A stretch of 7,152 nucleotides of DNA from Lentisphaerota bacterium (GTDB taxonomy: Bacteria; Verrucomicrobiota; Kiritimatiellia; JAAZAB01): NCBI GenBank assembly GCA_016182435.1, contig JACPGN010000287.1, forward strand, positions 1 to 7,152, given 5' to 3'. Numbering within the stretch: position 1 is the first letter of the stretch; each line of letters begins with the position of its first letter. Position numbers and translations under genes: made by a program. The notes below the pieces were generated by a model. It did not search any database and was not told the DNA's origin. It saw only the letters and a list, made by a program, of their open reading frames with translations. This document shows, one piece after another, positions 6,017-7,152 of this stretch.

Positions 6017-6137
6017 GCATTGAGGTTCACAGCCTACCCACAAGACTGAGGGATTACCTGATAATCCTGAAAGTTCTATCCGTGTTCATCCGTGGTGATA
6101 TTCTTGCATTCCTCAGGTACTAATTCATTTTCAACGC

Positions 6138-6166
6138 TTGACGGTTAATTTGCGCTTCTCTATCAT
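6138..6166 (+). promoter_or_regulatory. Candidate promoter for the LolA-like secreted protein gene
   Basis: TTGACG (6138-6143) and TATCAT (6161-6166) are separated by exactly 17 bp, a good sigma-70-type match, in an AT-rich stretch just right of repeat copy 2. The leader to the ATG at 6250 would be about 75 nt. A 10-bp sequence in the spacer, TTAATTTGCG (6145-6154), recurs at 6193-6202, in both cases shortly after CTTGA, and may be a regulator site or a small duplication. Confidence 0.45.
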
Positions 6167-6249
6167 TTAACAATTATGGGAACAATCTTGATTTAATTTG
6201 CGTTATGAGTTTGTTCGAATAAACTATGCTCGATCTCAGGAGACAAGGA

Positions 6250-7095
6250 ATGAACGGATCATCAGCACCTACGACAGCATCCATTCTGGTTGGCTGTGTG
6301 CTTGCACTTTGCAGTTCCACACGCGCCGAGGACCCGGCAGCGTTACTGCGGCAACTGGGTGAGAAGGCCCACGCTTACATGACCGTGCATATTGCCTTCA
6401 GCAACCACGTGGAGTATCCCGGAACTGAGAGAAAGCGCGAACCGTACACCACTGACATTTGGTGGCAGGACAACGGCAATACATTCCGGTTTGCGGGCAA
6501 GAAGAAGGGCACAGAACACACGATCCTGCTCAACAAAGATGCGTGCTTCTCTTGGAGCGGCAAGGACGGGAAGATTGTCGGAGATGTGACTAGAGAACCG
6601 CGCGACAAGTATCCCTCGGGCGACGATGACTTTAGTTTCCTGCCAACCGGTGTAACGAGCTACTTCCTCCAGGCTGCGAAAGGGTATTTAGGCCTGCTCA
6701 AGCACTTCACTGTCGCATTGCACGTTCCGATCCAAGAAGGTGCAGAGACGGCGTGGTTCACATTGAAACCGAAGCCGGAGACCCCGGACACTTCGGGTAT
6801 GGGCGCACCGACGCTAAGAATTGCCGTGAACACAGCATCTGGCCTTCCGGTCGGCTTGGTCGTGGGCGATCAACGCAGGATACTGAGGATTGAAGCGACG
6901 GAAACTGCCGTTAACGGGGAATTGCCTGAGGGCCTCTTCGCAAGCCCAGATGGAAAGTATGATCGAACACCCGGTCGGAAGCGACGCGGCAACCCACGCG
7001 CTTCAACCGGCCCGTTCGGCAGAAGAAAGACGTGGACAAAGAGATTGGAGTCGGCATATTCTATATGCAACGTAACGGTTGTCCGTGCATATTGA
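6250..7095 (+). CDS. Secreted LolA-fold-like protein of unknown function
   Basis: The 281-residue protein has a Sec signal peptide: a hydrophobic stretch (11-22) and probable cleavage after TRA26 before EDP. A Cys at 21 is not in a proper lipobox. The mature part looks like the LolA/LolB-type half-barrel: an opening amphipathic helix (LLRQLGEKAHAY, 32-43), beta strands with alternating aromatic and charged residues (VHIAFSNHVEYPG, WWQDNGNTFRFAG), and the closing motif ELPEGLFASPDG (224-235), typical of proteins that bind lipid or measure an outer-membrane component. The start at 6250 is chosen over the ATG at 6226 because AGGAG lies 7 nt before it. After residue 236 the chain turns into a basic tail (RTPGRKRRGNPR...RRKTWTKR) unlike the fold; this may be a genuine extension or the result of a late frameshift. 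The antitoxin gene begins 16 bp after the stop. Confidence 0.6.
   Translation: MNGSSAPTTASILVGCVLALCSSTRAEDPAALLRQLGEKAHAYMTVHIAFSNHVEYPGTERKREPYTTDIWWQDNGNTFRFAGKKKGTEHTILLNKDACFSWSGKDGKIVGDVTREPRDKYPSGDDDFSFLPTGVTSYFLQAAKGYLGLLKHFTVALHVPIQEGAETAWFTLKPKPETPDTSGMGAPTLRIAVNTASGLPVGLVVGDQRRILRIEATETAVNGELPEGLFASPDGKYDRTPGRKRRGNPRASTGPFGRRKTWTKRLESAYSICNVTVVRAY
7054..7092. promoter_or_regulatory. Palindromic operator candidate upstream of the antitoxin gene
   Basis: GCATAT-TCT-ATATGC (7054-7068) is a perfect inverted repeat, and a third GCATAT lies at 7087-7092, 33 bp from the first, about three helical turns. VapB-type antitoxins repress their own operons by binding such short palindromes with their ribbon-helix-helix dimers. 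The site lies inside the last codons of the LolA-like gene. The position and symmetry are seen; the binding is inferred. Confidence 0.4.
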
Positions 7096-7111
7096 TAATC
7101 GGAGGAAGACG

Positions 7112-7152
7112 ATGCGAACAACACTGGACCTGCCTGACCGGCTTATGCAAGA
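7112..7152 (+). CDS. VapB-type antitoxin, first 13 codons; gene continues past the right edge
   Basis: The visible peptide MRTTLDLPDRLMQ matches the very conserved opening of short VapB-family antitoxins (MRTTLxLPDxLLxEA), whose N-terminal beta strand forms the ribbon of a ribbon-helix-helix DNA-binding dimer. GGAGGA at 7101-7106 gives a strong ribosome site 5 nt before the ATG. By family rule a PIN-domain ribonuclease toxin (VapC) should follow just outside the window. Only 13 residues can be read, so the call rests on a short but distinctive motif. Confidence 0.7.
   Translation, partial: MRTTLDLPDRLMQ

Larger units (their letters stand above)
5806..6106. repeat. Modular intergenic inverted repeat, copy 2 (long form with nested inserts)
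   Basis: Same plan and orientation as 278-410. It starts with AAGGCGGGC-TTAT-GCCCGCAACC (5806-5828), then the left arm ACCACTGATGGACACTGATA (5840-5859), pairing at 17 of 20 positions with TATCCGTGTTCATCCGTGGT (6077-6096), then ATTCTTG (6100-6106). Between the arms lie two further nested inverted repeats: TAATGCCTCAGTCTTG (5863-5878) with CAAGACTGAGGGATTA (6041-6056), 15 of 16; and TGTCATTCCCG (5888-5898) with CGGGAATGACA (6006-6016), 11 of 11. The innermost hairpin is at 5968-5998. The element accounts for most of the 489-bp gene-free stretch between the exporter stop (5760) and the LolA-like gene (6250). Confidence 0.85.

Noticed and set aside
5932..6123. Open frames through repeat copy 2 on both strands
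   Set aside because: They consist of inverted-repeat sequence, with no ribosome sites and no protein-like pattern.

Overview
The window looks like a moderately GC-rich bacterial chromosome segment carrying mainly metabolic and membrane genes, with two intergenic copies of a modular inverted repeat. The arms of that repeat (ACCACTGAT.../...TCCGTGGT), its GCGGGC/GCCCGC hairpin, and a TGTCATTCCCG/CGGGAATGACA insert are of a style that, from memory, litters genomes of the Planctomycetes-Verrucomicrobia-Lentisphaerae group and related environmental lineages. A heparinase II/III-like lyase next to a sugar-type short-chain dehydrogenase fits such polysaccharide-degrading organisms. The assignment is inference; there is no rRNA or marker gene to confirm it.

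Layout. Minus strand, read from right to left: a 114-aa conserved-looking small protein (3941-3597), a 175-aa AT-rich four-helix membrane protein (3412-2885), a complete 712-aa heparinase II/III-family lyase without signal peptide (2605-467), repeat copy 1 (278-410), and the N-terminal 87 residues of an SDR oxidoreductase (263-1, running off the window). Plus strand, diverging from about 3.95-4.1 kb: a histidine-phosphatase-superfamily protein (4121-4792) translationally coupled to a TauE/SafE-type anion exporter (4789-5760); then a gene-free stretch holding the large nested repeat copy 2 (5806-6106) and a good promoter candidate; then a secreted LolA-fold-like protein (6250-7095); and finally the first 13 codons of a VapB-type antitoxin gene (7112 to the edge), preceded by a palindromic operator candidate.

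How the genes may work together. The lyase and the SDR form a plausible uronic-acid oligosaccharide module: beta-elimination in the cytoplasm, then reduction or oxidation of the released keto-sugar. The repeat between them sits directly against the SDR ribosome binding site. The phosphatase/exporter pair is a two-gene operon, but its substrate cannot be read from sequence. The antitoxin implies a VapBC-like toxin gene just beyond the right edge.

I found no rRNA, tRNA, CRISPR array, transposase or phage gene, and no convincing new multi-gene system. The strongest unexplained structure is the pair of modular nested repeats.
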